Counted from the first letter of the stretch, positions 26,314-35,578 are shown. The stretch is 64,000 bases of DNA from Trinickia dabaoshanensis (GCF_002879885.1 NZ_PNYA01000015.1:103107-167106); one strand, 5' to 3'. Program-made: numbers and translations. The notes: generated from the sequence alone by a model not told the origin.

Positions 26314-28641
26314 GTGAATGATTTGGCTTTGAATTCTCTTTACGTGCAAACAAGCGGCGAACGCAGCCAGATGTCGGCACGCGATATGTTGAGACTCTTG
26401 CGCGACCACATCGTCGAGGTGTTGGGCGTCGCTTTATTCGTGACCGCACTGGCGCTCGCCTACGTGTTTCTCGCGACGCCCGTGTACGAGGCCGATGTGC
26501 TCGTGCGCGTGGACCAAACGGAACCGAATGCGCTCGGGCTATCGACGCTGAACGGGCAGCAGGGGCAGCCTTATACGCCGCCGGCACCGTCGCCGTCGGC
26601 GGAGATGGCCGTCATGCAAAGCCGCTCGGTGCTCGAGCCGATCATCCGAAAGTATCGGTTCGACGTCACGATCACCCCGAAGACGCTGCCCGTGATCGGC
26701 AGCTTGGCTAACCGCTTCGCCACGCCCGGGCAACCGTCGGCGGCGTGGTTCGGCATGCGCTCCTATGCATGGGGCGGCGAGCAAGTCCACATCGGCCAGC
26801 TCGACGTGCCGCATTCGCTCGAAGAGCGCGATCTCACGTTGACGACGCTCGAAGGCGGCCGCTACGAACTGAGCGGGCCGGGCGGTGCGATCTTGACCGG
26901 CAAGGTGGGCGAGCTCGCGCGTTCGAGCAACGGCGTGTCGATGCTCGTTACGCAGCTCGTCGCGCGGCCGGGCACGCAGTTCGGCGTCAAACATTGGGCG
27001 ATGCTCGATGCGATCAAGCGCTTCAGCAAAGATCTGAAAGTCAGCGATAAGGTCAAGGACACGGGCCTCGTGCAGATCGCCTATACGGATTCGCACCCGG
27101 GTATGGCGGCCGAGATCGCGAACGCGATTTCGCAGCAGTACATGGCGACGGCCGTCGCCGCGCGTCAGCGCAACGACACGGCCACCCTCGCGTTCATCAA
27201 CAAGGAGTTGCCGCGCCTGCATGCGGACCTCGAGCAAGCCGAGCGGGCACAGGCTTCGTTTCAGACCAGCGCTCAATCGATGCAGCCGACCACGGAGGCG
27301 CAAGCCTACCTGCAAGGGGGCATCGACTTCGACCGGCGCATCGCGGACCTGCAGATCCAGCGCACGCAGTTGCTCGACAAGTACACGCCCGATAGCCGTT
27401 GGGTGCGCAACATCGACCAGCAATTGAGCCAGTTGCAGGCGCAAAAGGATCAGTTCAACGCGCGCTTTACGGCCATGCCCGCATCCGAGCGCAAAAACGC
27501 CGACCTGGCGCGTAACGCGAAGGTGGCCGAAGCGGTCTATCTCGGCATGACGCAAAAGGCCGAGGAGCTCTCGGTGCGTCGCGCCAGCACGACCGGCGGC
27601 GCCCACATCGTCGACGAAGCCGAAGTGCCGTTCAAACCCGTCAAGCCCGAACCGCTGCTGATTCTGCCCGGCGGCGCCGTGCTCGGTCTGTTGCTCGGCA
27701 CGATGTCGGTGTTCGTGCGCCGCCATGTGATGACGGGGGTGACCGATCCGCTGTTCGTCGAAGCGCGTTTGGGTGTGCCGCTGATGGGCGAGGTGTTCTA
27801 CAGCCAGCAGCAATTGCGCTTGGATCAGGAGATCGGTGCGCTCCAGCGCCGCTCGTTGGCGTCGCGCAGCACGCCGGGAGCCCCGGCGCGCCTGCCGCAG
27901 CACGCGAGCGCCGATGCGCGCGCGGCCGCGCCGGGCGCCGGCGTGTCCAAGGTCTTGGCCGACCGGTATCCCGACGATCCGACGATCGAAGCGCTGCGCA
28001 GCGTGCGTACCGCGCTCTCGCTCGATCTCGCGCACGCGCCGAACAACATCGTGATGATGGCCGGGCCGACGCCTTCCGCCGGTAAGAGCTTCGTCGCCGC
28101 GAACATGGCGGTGTTGCACGCGGAGGTGGGTTCGCGCGTGCTTCTGATCGATGCCGACATGCGCAACGGCCATCTTGCGTACTTCTTCGGCCAACCGAAT
28201 CGAGGCGGGCTCTCCGAGGTGCTCAAGGGCGCCATGCAGCCCCACCAGGCGCTGCGCCGCACGAGCGTCGAGGGCTTGACGTTGATGTCGTGCGGCAGCC
28301 GCATCACGAATCCGGCCGCGCTGCTCATGCGTCAGAACTTCCGCGCGATCTTGCAGCAGTTCTCGCAAGAGTACGACCTCGTGATCGTCGATACGCCGCC
28401 GTTCCTCGTCGTGACCGACGCCGCGATCATCGCGGGCGACGCCGGGGCCACCGTGCTCGTGCTGCGCTCGGGCATGCAAAGCGAGGAGGAGATCGCCGAA
28501 ACGGTGAGGAAGCTCGAGCGCTCGGAGGCGCGCGTGACGGGCGCGGTATTCAACGCGATTCCGCCTACCCGCAGCCACCGCTATTACGGCTACTACGGGT
28601 CGGGCGACGACACCGAGCCGGTGTTCGACGCCCAAGCATGA
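26314..28641 (+). CDS. Wzc-type polysaccharide co-polymerase / tyrosine autokinase
   Basis: Inner-membrane protein controlling chain length and Wza-dependent export, 775 residues. GTG at 26314 has GAGGA 8 bases upstream; the longer frame from 26221 is rejected. A Wzz domain (about 20-110) is followed by a long periplasmic coiled coil (about 280-420) and a second membrane helix near residue 450 (LLILPGGAVLGLLLGTMSVF). The cytoplasmic BY-kinase has Walker A GPTPSAGKS (about residue 592), Walker A' LLIDADMRNGH, Walker B LVIVDTPPF and a C-terminal tyrosine cluster HRYYGYYG. The matching phosphatase (Wzb) gene is not in the window. Confidence 0.93.
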   Translation: MNDLALNSLYVQTSGERSQMSARDMLRLLRDHIVEVLGVALFVTALALAYVFLATPVYEADVLVRVDQTEPNALGLSTLNGQQGQPYTPPAPSPSAEMAVMQSRSVLEPIIRKYRFDVTITPKTLPVIGSLANRFATPGQPSAAWFGMRSYAWGGEQVHIGQLDVPHSLEERDLTLTTLEGGRYELSGPGGAILTGKVGELARSSNGVSMLVTQLVARPGTQFGVKHWAMLDAIKRFSKDLKVSDKVKDTGLVQIAYTDSHPGMAAEIANAISQQYMATAVAARQRNDTATLAFINKELPRLHADLEQAERAQASFQTSAQSMQPTTEAQAYLQGGIDFDRRIADLQIQRTQLLDKYTPDSRWVRNIDQQLSQLQAQKDQFNARFTAMPASERKNADLARNAKVAEAVYLGMTQKAEELSVRRASTTGGAHIVDEAEVPFKPVKPEPLLILPGGAVLGLLLGTMSVFVRRHVMTGVTDPLFVEARLGVPLMGEVFYSQQQLRLDQEIGALQRRSLASRSTPGAPARLPQHASADARAAAPGAGVSKVLADRYPDDPTIEALRSVRTALSLDLAHAPNNIVMMAGPTPSAGKSFVAANMAVLHAEVGSRVLLIDADMRNGHLAYFFGQPNRGGLSEVLKGAMQPHQALRRTSVEGLTLMSCGSRITNPAALLMRQNFRAILQQFSQEYDLVIVDTPPFLVVTDAAIIAGDAGATVLVLRSGMQSEEEIAETVRKLERSEARVTGAVFNAIPPTRSHRYYGYYGSGDDTEPVFDAQA

Positions 28642-28698
28642 GCGTTGCAAGCGCGCGTGCGCGCGCTTGCTGCCGCGGCCAATTCAATTAGGAGAACT

Positions 28699-29826
28699 AT
28701 GCGTCTCGTGGTCAACGGCAAGTTCACCGCGCAACGCCTGACGGGCGTTCAGCGTGTGGCTTTCGAATTGATGCGTGCGGTCCGATCGAAGCAAGCGGTC
28801 ATGGACGAGATCGAGGTAGCCGTTCCGAACAATGCGATCGCTTCGGCCTCGCCGATCGAGCGCCTGCGGCCCGTGCCGTGGCTCACGGGCGATCTGTGGG
28901 AGCAGATCGCGTTGCCGATCGCCACGCGCGGCGAGTTGTTGCTGAGCTTGTGCAATAGCGGGCCGGTTTTCAAGCGGCGCCATGTGGTGATGGTTCACGA
29001 CATGGCCGTCTACGACACGCCTCACACCTTCTCGCGGCTGTTTCGGACTTGGTATCGCGTGAAGTTTTCGATGCTCGTGCGCTACGCCCCGATTTTGTTG
29101 ACGGTTTCCAATTTTTCGAAAGAGCGCATTTGTACGCTCCTGGGCGTGGACGAATCGCGCGTGCGCGTCGTGCGGCCCGGCACGGATCATTTCGAGCGCA
29201 TCGCGGCGCAGCCGGCGATCGTCGAGCGCTTGGGGCTCGCGGGCGTGAAGTATTGCGTGATTGTGGGGAGTCTCGATCCGCGCAAGAACCTGGCGCGCGT
29301 GCTCGCCGCGCTCGGCCGGCTCGGCCATTTGCGCGACGTGACATTCGTCGTCGTGGGCGGCGCCAACTCGCGCGTCTTCGCGCAGTCTGGGGCGTCCGAT
29401 TCGGCCGCGCCCGCGGACGGCGCGAATGCGCAGATCGTGCGGGCGGGATATGTCTCCGACGGCGAGCTCAAGGCCCTGTACGAACACGCTGCCTGTCTCG
29501 CGTTTCCGTCGTTGTACGAAGGGTTCGGCTTGCCGCCGCTCGAAGCGATGTATTGCGGATGCCCGGCGATCGTGTCGCGCCACCCGGCGCTGGCCGAGGC
29601 GTGCGGCGACGCGGCGATGTATTGCGACGGCGAGTCCGTGGAGGACATCGCGCAAAAGATCGAGCGGATGCTGACCGACGATACGTTGCGCGCGAGCTAC
29701 AAGCAGGCCGGCTTGCTGCATGCGCATGCCCACGGTTGGGATCGCGCCGCGAGCGAGCTGATCAAGATTCTGAGAGGGGAGACCTATGAAGCCGAGCCGG
29801 CGGTTGCCGTTCGATCGGCCGCATAG
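28699..29826 (+). CDS. Glycosyltransferase family 4 (GT-B fold)
   Basis: Adds a sugar to the lipid-linked repeat unit at the cytoplasmic face. The 375-residue protein starts MRLVVNGKFTAQRLTGVQR at 28699 with AGGAG four bases upstream; a frame from 28645 adds a repetitive Ala/Arg stretch. The C-terminal Glycos_transf_1 domain shows VIVGSLDPRKNLARVLAAL, the FPSLYEGFGLPPLEAMYCG segment with the E-x7-E donor-binding pair, and ACGDAAMYCD. Conserved LTGVQRVAFEL near the start resembles mannosyltransferases of this group, which fits the nearby GDP-mannose gene. Donor and linkage are not determined. Confidence 0.87.
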   Translation: MRLVVNGKFTAQRLTGVQRVAFELMRAVRSKQAVMDEIEVAVPNNAIASASPIERLRPVPWLTGDLWEQIALPIATRGELLLSLCNSGPVFKRRHVVMVHDMAVYDTPHTFSRLFRTWYRVKFSMLVRYAPILLTVSNFSKERICTLLGVDESRVRVVRPGTDHFERIAAQPAIVERLGLAGVKYCVIVGSLDPRKNLARVLAALGRLGHLRDVTFVVVGGANSRVFAQSGASDSAAPADGANAQIVRAGYVSDGELKALYEHAACLAFPSLYEGFGLPPLEAMYCGCPAIVSRHPALAEACGDAAMYCDGESVEDIAQKIERMLTDDTLRASYKQAGLLHAHAHGWDRAASELIKILRGETYEAEPAVAVRSAA

Positions 29827-29853
29827 CTTCCCGATGAGCGAAGAGCGATTTGC

Positions 29854-31290
29854 ATGACTGAGCTGTTTGGATTTTCCCGCCGCCGCAGAGCGCTGCTGGC
29901 GGCGCTCGCCGCCACGGGGGCGACATCGAGTGCCGCCCCCGCGTTGGCGCACGCCGCCCGCCGGATGGCCGGTTCAGCCACGGGCGAACGCAGGATGGCG
30001 CAGTTGATCGGCGCCAACGGCTGGCCGATGACGGCGGCCGACGTTGCCATGTGGAAAGCCATGGGGCTTAGCTGGGGCCGCGATTCGGTCGGCCCGGGCC
30101 AGCGAAACTCGCCGGACGACGCGGTCGAGGTCGATAAAACGGGCGCGGCGTTCGATCACGATCTGCCGCCCGTCATCGTGCAAAACAGGCGCAATGGAAT
30201 CGGCTCGCTCTTGCTGCTGGGCTATACCCCGAAGTGGAATGCGAGCATCCCGGGGGACACGCGCTCGGCCCCGAAGGACGAAACCGTATGGACGCGCTAT
30301 GTCGAAGCGGTCGTACGCACCTATAGCGCGCCGCCGTACAACGTCCGCTATTTCCAGATATGGAACGAGGCGGCCGGTCCTTTGTCGGGCGGCGCCGCGC
30401 AGGCGACGTTCTGGCACGGCAAGAATTTCAGCGCGCGAGCCGAGCAAGCGAAGCCGTACGACCGCGCGATGCAAGATTACGTCGAGCTCGTGCATGTGCC
30501 CGCGGCGAGAATCGTGCGCAAGTATGGCGGTTTTGTCGTCTACGGCGGATGGCCCGATCAGGGCGGCTTGGAGACGTATATGCAATGGCTCGAGTATCGC
30601 AGCCCCGTGGTCAAGGCGCGCATGCTCGATTGGGTCGACTATCTCGACACGCATTACCTCGGCGTGGATGCGCTCACGCCGCTCTACGAGCGGTACGTCG
30701 CGAACGGGCCCGCGCGCGGCATCTGGCAAACGGAAATCGGCGATCGCTATATGCGCGATCCGCATTACCTGCCGACGTATTTTTTCAAGTTCGCGGTATG
30801 GGCGCTCGGCCACGGTTGGGACGACCCCAACAAGTATGTCTCGATGGTGTACCACTGGGACGGATTCGAGCCGTATCGCCTGACGCACCGGGGCAACCCG
30901 CGCACCTACAACGTCTCGGGAACGTCGCTCGTGGTGCTGAACAAGGTGGTGGGAGGCGCGCTTGCTCCGTTCGACGGCCGTGTCCAATTCGGGCAAGGCG
31001 CTTCGGGGCTCGCGTTGCGCTCCGGCTCCGATCTCGTGCTCCAGGTGCGTGCATCGGGGCCGGGCACGGTGCGCATTAGCGGGCTGCCGGGCGTGCAAGC
31101 GGGCACGCTCGGCGTGACGATGGTGGATGCGTTGACCGGCGAGGCCGCGGACGCGAGTGCGATTTCGGCTCGGTCGGACGGCTCGGCGATGTCGATCGAT
31201 TTTCGGATGCCGGACGCCGGCAATGGAGGAGACGGGGCGAAGCGCGCGCACCTAGCGTATCTCGTGGTTTCGCCGCGCGCGGCCGCATGA
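29854..31290 (+). CDS. Secreted glycoside hydrolase, GH39-like, with Tat-type signal
   Basis: Predicted exported glycosidase of 478 residues within the polysaccharide operon. The N-terminus SRRRRALLAALAATGATSSA is arginine-rich with a hydrophobic stretch, resembling a Tat signal, and cleavage is likely near LAHA. The TIM-barrel domain covers about 50-370: WGRDSVGPG, YFQIWNEAAGP with the likely acid/base Glu172, and WQTEIGDRY with the likely nucleophile Glu294. The C-terminal part looks like a beta-sandwich domain. Such enzymes in Wzx/Wzy loci commonly edit or release polymer. It starts 27 bases after the glycosyltransferase. The family call is by motif only. Confidence 0.75.
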   Translation: MTELFGFSRRRRALLAALAATGATSSAAPALAHAARRMAGSATGERRMAQLIGANGWPMTAADVAMWKAMGLSWGRDSVGPGQRNSPDDAVEVDKTGAAFDHDLPPVIVQNRRNGIGSLLLLGYTPKWNASIPGDTRSAPKDETVWTRYVEAVVRTYSAPPYNVRYFQIWNEAAGPLSGGAAQATFWHGKNFSARAEQAKPYDRAMQDYVELVHVPAARIVRKYGGFVVYGGWPDQGGLETYMQWLEYRSPVVKARMLDWVDYLDTHYLGVDALTPLYERYVANGPARGIWQTEIGDRYMRDPHYLPTYFFKFAVWALGHGWDDPNKYVSMVYHWDGFEPYRLTHRGNPRTYNVSGTSLVVLNKVVGGALAPFDGRVQFGQGASGLALRSGSDLVLQVRASGPGTVRISGLPGVQAGTLGVTMVDALTGEAADASAISARSDGSAMSIDFRMPDAGNGGDGAKRAHLAYLVVSPRAAA

Positions 31291-31333
31291 TTGGAAGGAG
31301 CGGCCGCTCAACTATAAATCCAGGAGATCCGAC

Positions 31334-32392
31334 GTGAAGGAAGTCGAAGTAGCACAGCGCTTGCGTGCCGGCGGGGGGAGGGCGGTGGCGTGTTCCCATT
31401 CGAGCGGTGCGCCGGTATCGGCGCCCGGCGTGTCGGTTTCACAGTCGCTGCATGCGGCGCCGAAAACCTCGCGTGCCCCGGTGCTCCGTGGCGCGGTGCG
31501 GGCGCTGGCTCGCACGGCCAAATACTTCTTGCCCGATTACGCGGTCGTTCAGATCCAGCATCGGCGGCAGATGGGGCGGTGGGCCAATCTGCACGCGCCG
31601 AAAACGTACAGCGAGTCGATCTTGCTCCGCTGTCTGCATCCGGATACGCGGTGGGTCGAACTCACCGACAAGCTCGCGGTACGCGAATACGTGAGGCAAA
31701 AGATCGGCGACGCGCATTTGATTCCGCTGATCGCGGTGCCGGAGACGTTTACGCGCGAGGTCTTCGACGCGTTGCCGAACGCGTTCGTGATGAAGGCGAA
31801 CCATGGATGCTCGTTCGTCGAGGTCGTGCGGGACAAGTCGAAGACGTCGTTCGAGGCTTTGAATGCACTCGCGCAGCGGTGGCTCGCGACCGACTATTAC
31901 CGCGTCCTGCGCGAGCGCCACTATCGTTTCATCAAGCCCAGGCTTTTCTTCGAACAGCTCCTGGTTGACGAGGCCGGCAAGATTCCGGCCGATCTGAAGG
32001 TGCACGTTTTCGGCGGGCGGCCGCAAGGGCCGCTCATCCACACGATGATCATCGCGGACCGCTTCGGCGACGCGCGCGGCGACATCTACGACGAGCACTG
32101 GCACCGGATGCCGGTGCGGTTCGGACGCTATCAGCCGAGCGACGCTCCCGTGCCGCGGCCTTCGAATTGGACCGACATCGAACGTATCGCCACGCGTTTG
32201 GCGGAAGATTTTGCCTACGTTCGCGTGGACCTTTATTCGACGGGCGACCAGGTCTATTTCGGCGAGTTGACGTTCACGCCGGGTGCGGGACGCATGCCGT
32301 TCGTGCCCGAAAGTCATGAATATTTTTGGGCGCGTCTGTTGAAGGAATCGATCGAGGGTTTCGAGCGAATGCGGCGCGCAGGCTGCTTGTAA
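31334..32392 (+). CDS. ATP-grasp ligase of the TupA (teichuronopeptide-like) family
   Basis: Probable ATP-dependent carboxylate-amine ligase, 352 residues, starting with GTG at 31334 preceded by AGGAG at seven bases. Family features are KTYSESILLRCLHPDTRWVE, then LTDKLAVREYVRQKIGD, the ATP-binding VMKANHGCSFVEVV, LFFEQLLVDEAGKIPADLKV, and the metal-binding end RVDLYSTGDQVYFGELTFTP. TupA-like proteins are thought to attach amino acids to acidic polysaccharides, and similar genes are often annotated as glycosyltransferases. Here it suggests an amino-acid substituent on the exopolysaccharide. There is a non-conserved N-terminal extension of about 55 residues. Confidence 0.8.
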   Translation: MKEVEVAQRLRAGGGRAVACSHSSGAPVSAPGVSVSQSLHAAPKTSRAPVLRGAVRALARTAKYFLPDYAVVQIQHRRQMGRWANLHAPKTYSESILLRCLHPDTRWVELTDKLAVREYVRQKIGDAHLIPLIAVPETFTREVFDALPNAFVMKANHGCSFVEVVRDKSKTSFEALNALAQRWLATDYYRVLRERHYRFIKPRLFFEQLLVDEAGKIPADLKVHVFGGRPQGPLIHTMIIADRFGDARGDIYDEHWHRMPVRFGRYQPSDAPVPRPSNWTDIERIATRLAEDFAYVRVDLYSTGDQVYFGELTFTPGAGRMPFVPESHEYFWARLLKESIEGFERMRRAGCL

Positions 32393-32485
32393 AGATTTGC
32401 GGCTTGAGAAACCGGGGTCGTCTGCTAGTATCCGAAGCAAAGGCATGCGCATTCGGTATGGGACATGCTTGCGAAGGAGACTGCC

Positions 32486-32944
32486 ATGGTTGCCGAGATC
32501 GGTTCTAACGGCGAGATGGTCGACATTTTGCTCGTCGAGGATAGCCCCACCGATGTCATGCTGACGCGCGAAGCGCTCGAGTATCACAACGTACTCAATC
32601 CGCTGCACGTGGTCGAGGACGGCGTCGAAGCGCTGGCCTATCTGCATCGCGAGGGTGCGTACAGCGACAGAGCGCTACCGGGCCTCATCATTCTCGATCT
32701 GAACTTGCCGCGCAAGAACGGTCGTGAAGTACTCACCGAAATCAAAGGCGACCCGTCGCTTCGATGTATTCCGGTGGTGATCTTGACGACGTCGACCGCG
32801 GAGGAAGACGTGATCGGCACCTATGAAGGTTACGCCAACTGCTACGTCACCAAGCCCGTGGACTTTCAACAATACGGGTACGTGGTGCGGGCGATCCGCC
32901 AATTTTGGTGCGGCGTCGTCACGTTGCCGTCGGTTGCGCGATAG
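32486..32944 (+). CDS. Stand-alone response regulator receiver protein (CheY/Rcp1-like)
   Basis: A 152-residue single receiver domain without an output domain. The ATG at 32486 has AAGGAG six bases upstream and is preferred over 32465. Acidic pocket Glu18-Asp19 (LLVEDSPTD), phospho-acceptor Asp71 in [13 protein letters not shown], switch Thr in [12 protein letters not shown] and Lys in YVTKPVDF are all present. The PRKNG and TSTAEED pattern is typical of Rcp1-type regulators that partner with phytochrome-like or hybrid kinases. No kinase gene is in the window. Its place between exopolysaccharide genes suggests post-translational control of synthesis. Confidence 0.88.
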   Translation: MVAEIGSNGEMVDILLVEDSPTDVMLTREALEYHNVLNPLHVVEDGVEALAYLHREGAYSDRALPGLIILDLNLPRKNGREVLTEIKGDPSLRCIPVVILTTSTAEEDVIGTYEGYANCYVTKPVDFQQYGYVVRAIRQFWCGVVTLPSVAR

Positions 32945-32961
32945 GGAGCCCGCGACCCGCC

Positions 32962-32987
32962 TAATCGGTCAAGACCTCGGGGTTTTT
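32962..32987 (+). promoter_or_regulatory. Shared upstream element, copy B
   Basis: TAATCGGTCAAGACCTCGGG then GTTTTT, about 170 bases before the GT2 gene and matching copy A upstream of manC. TGGCTAGGC follows 11 bases later. Suggests that a separate transcript starts here for the GT2 and flippase genes. Confidence 0.4.
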
Positions 32988-33146
32988 AGCCCGCTTTTGG
33001 CTAGGCATATTTGTGTCGCTTATTCTGCAATGCAACACAACGGGATCGCCGAACCATTCGCTTGGCGAGGGAGGAGGCAGTGCGGCGAGCGAGCCACGCT
33101 GCCGATCATCGAATAATTTTCAGTGAACGATGTCTAAAGGAGTTGC

Positions 33147-34163
33147 GTGCCGATGAAGTCCGTCACGATCGCGATCTGCAACTATAACTACGAGCAGTTC
33201 CTTGCCGACGCCATCGATTCCGCCTTGGCCCAGGACTACCCTGCGACGCGCGTGCTGGTGGTGGACGACGGTTCGACCGACCGCTCGCGCGAGATCATCG
33301 CCAGTTACGGCTCGCGCATCCGTGCCGTGCTGAAGCCGAACGCCGGCCAGGTCTCCGCATACAACCGTGCCTTGGACGAGATCGACACCGAGTACGTGAT
33401 CCTGCTCGATGCCGACGATTTGCTTTATCCGGCGGCGGTGACCGAGGTCATGCGCCGTTTCGATAGCGCCGACTATGCGAAGGTGCAATTCCGGCTCGAC
33501 GTCATCTCCCGGGACGGCGCGGCCACGGGCGTGACGGTCCCGCATTCGGACGCACCGGCCGACTGCGGCTCGTTGTTGCGTCAAGGCTGGCTTTATCCGT
33601 CGCCGCCCGCGTCGGGCAATGCCTACAAAACGAGTGCGTTGCGGCGTTTTTTTCCGATTCCCGAAACGTCGGAGGGCCGCTACGGCGCCGATTTTTTTGC
33701 GATTTACGGTGTGGCACTCGTGGGTCAGGTCGCCTCGATCTCTCACGCGCTAGGGGCGTACCGGGTCCACAAATCGGCACCGAAGGACGTGTCGTTCGCC
33801 AATTCCGAGAAGAACACGAAGGCCCCGAAAGCGTACATGGCCCGCTGGGGCGCGCTGCGATTCGTCGCGCGCGAGCGGCTGCGCATCGATCTGCCTGAAG
33901 CATTTCATGATTTTTCGCACGAGAAGGCCATTTTTTGCAGCGAGGTGTACGGCGCGCCGTTGATCGAGCGGTGGCGTTGGTTCGCGTTCGAATCGCGCGA
34001 CTACCTCCACTCGATCGTGGCCAATCCGTTTTGGGGCCTGGCGAAAAAACTCGCCACCATCGGCCTATCGTGCCTGTGCCTCATTCCGTACGCACCGCTC
34101 TCGGATTACGTGGTGCGCTTCATCTCCAATCCGCTAGCGCGCCGAGGCAGCGCGGCCCACTGA
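33147..34163 (+). CDS. Glycosyltransferase family 2
   Basis: GT-A glycosyltransferase of 338 residues acting on the cytoplasmic side. The N-terminal fold is clear: SVTIAICNYNYEQFLADAID, VLVVDDGSTDRSREII and the DXD-type ILLDADDLLYP that binds the nucleotide-sugar metal. AAAGGAG at 33136-33142 serves either GTG 33147 (4 bases away) or ATG 33153 (10 bases away). A nine-codon frame (MSKGVACR, 33129-33155) ends in TGA overlapping the ATG at 33153, so coupling to a leader is possible. The C-terminal region lacks strong membrane helices. Donor unknown. Confidence 0.88.
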   Translation: MPMKSVTIAICNYNYEQFLADAIDSALAQDYPATRVLVVDDGSTDRSREIIASYGSRIRAVLKPNAGQVSAYNRALDEIDTEYVILLDADDLLYPAAVTEVMRRFDSADYAKVQFRLDVISRDGAATGVTVPHSDAPADCGSLLRQGWLYPSPPASGNAYKTSALRRFFPIPETSEGRYGADFFAIYGVALVGQVASISHALGAYRVHKSAPKDVSFANSEKNTKAPKAYMARWGALRFVARERLRIDLPEAFHDFSHEKAIFCSEVYGAPLIERWRWFAFESRDYLHSIVANPFWGLAKKLATIGLSCLCLIPYAPLSDYVVRFISNPLARRGSAAH

Positions 34164-34228
34164 GTTGCGTGGGCCGGCGAGCCGGGCGTTCGCGTCGCTT
34201 CAAGGGCGGCGGCCTATGACATATTGCT

Positions 34229-35578
34229 ATGGACAAGAAAGAGAACACCCGCGTACTCGTTTTCGTGTACGCCGGCTACATCATGAGGTACTTGTACCTC
34301 CTGGTGGTCATCCCGTTCTATGGGCGTGTGCTCGGCGTGACCGAGTACGGCCGCGTGCTCGCGGCCATGTCGTTGATGAACGTCATATGGATGCTCGTAA
34401 GCTTCGGCTTCACGTTTGTGGGCATGCGCGACGCGTCGCGGGTGCATGAGAAGCACGAGCACAACCATATCTTTTCGCTGCATACGAGTGCCCGGATGTC
34501 GATGGGCGCCCTCGGTGTCCTGATCGGCCTCGTGGCGACGTTCTGCTCGCCCGTGCTGTCGGAGCGGCCGCTGATCGGCATCTTCGCGACGTTGCTCGGC
34601 GTGATCAACGGATGCAACGTCAGTTGGCTGTTTCAAGGGCGGCAGCACTTTCGAACGCCGATCATGCTCGAAGTCGTGGGCTTCGTCTTGAGCCTCGTGC
34701 TCGTGCTGCTGCTCGTTCATGGGCCGTCCGATTCGACGATGGTGCTCGCAAGCTTGTTCGTGGCCGGCGTCAGTACGATGGCGATTGCTTACCTGTTGAC
34801 CATCAAGGATCTCGGTTGGCCCCGGCTGCGGCTGCGCGGCATTGCGGCGCTCATGCGCGATTCGACCATGTTGTTTCTGTACTCGACGGGTTCCGTCGTA
34901 CTGACGTCCGCGTCGACCTACTTGCTCACGCTGCTCTCCACCCCCACGCAAGTCGGTTATTACGGCGCGGCGGAGCGGTTCGCCACGATCGGCCTGAGTC
35001 TCATGGGGCCTGCCTCGCAGGTGTTCATCCCCACGATATCGAGGCAGATCGCGCAAAACGATCACCACGGCGCACGCGTGACGACCAGGCGCGGCGCCAC
35101 CTTGTTGCTCGGATACGGCTTTCTCGCATTGGGCGGTGCGCTCGTGCTGTCCCCTTACGTGCTGCCGCTGATTCTCGGCGCCGCGTTCAAACCGAGCGCC
35201 CATGTACTGCAATGCTTCGCATGGATGTTCCCGTTCTCGGCATTCAACCAGTTCGTCGCCTTTTACGTCCTGTTGCCACGCAAGAAGGATCGGCTCATGG
35301 CGGTCGCGGGACTCATGTCGGCGTCGGCCAATCTGACGTCCGCGCTGTTGCTCGCGCCGCATTTCGGAGCGGTCGGGATGGCGCTCGCGCGTGTAATCGG
35401 CGAAGGGACGCTGTCGCTGACGTTGCTCGTGTTCGCATGGCGCACGGGCTTGCTCGGCGCCATTTTCGGTCGAGCCACGCCCGGCGACGAGCCGAAGCGT
35501 CAAGCGTCAGCGGATAGGGGGCGCGACGATCGCGTCCGCGGCATGACCCAACTCGTCGAGCAAAACGATTCGACCTAG
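34229..35578 (+). CDS. Wzx-type polysaccharide flippase (MOP superfamily)
   Basis: Translocates undecaprenyl-diphosphate-linked repeat units to the periplasmic face. The 449 residues contain 12 or more hydrophobic helices, beginning YAGYIMRYLYLLVVIPFYGR, and the family region GYYGAAERFATIGLSLMGPA near residues 245-265. A polar tail of about 40 residues closes the protein. It follows the GT2 gene by 65 bases and completes the Wzx/Wzy set. It ends only 33 bases from the convergent end of the giant synthetase gene, with no clear terminator between them. Confidence 0.87.
   Translation: MDKKENTRVLVFVYAGYIMRYLYLLVVIPFYGRVLGVTEYGRVLAAMSLMNVIWMLVSFGFTFVGMRDASRVHEKHEHNHIFSLHTSARMSMGALGVLIGLVATFCSPVLSERPLIGIFATLLGVINGCNVSWLFQGRQHFRTPIMLEVVGFVLSLVLVLLLVHGPSDSTMVLASLFVAGVSTMAIAYLLTIKDLGWPRLRLRGIAALMRDSTMLFLYSTGSVVLTSASTYLLTLLSTPTQVGYYGAAERFATIGLSLMGPASQVFIPTISRQIAQNDHHGARVTTRRGATLLLGYGFLALGGALVLSPYVLPLILGAAFKPSAHVLQCFAWMFPFSAFNQFVAFYVLLPRKKDRLMAVAGLMSASANLTSALLLAPHFGAVGMALARVIGEGTLSLTLLVFAWRTGLLGAIFGRATPGDEPKRQASADRGRDDRVRGMTQLVEQNDST

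Noticed and set aside
26539..28650. 703-codon minus-strand frame opposite wzc
   Set aside because: His/Arg-rich composition without family features; mirror of the Wzc coding frame in high-GC DNA.
34214..35503. 429-codon minus-strand frame opposite wzx
   Set aside because: Charged, low-complexity antisense shadow of a membrane protein.
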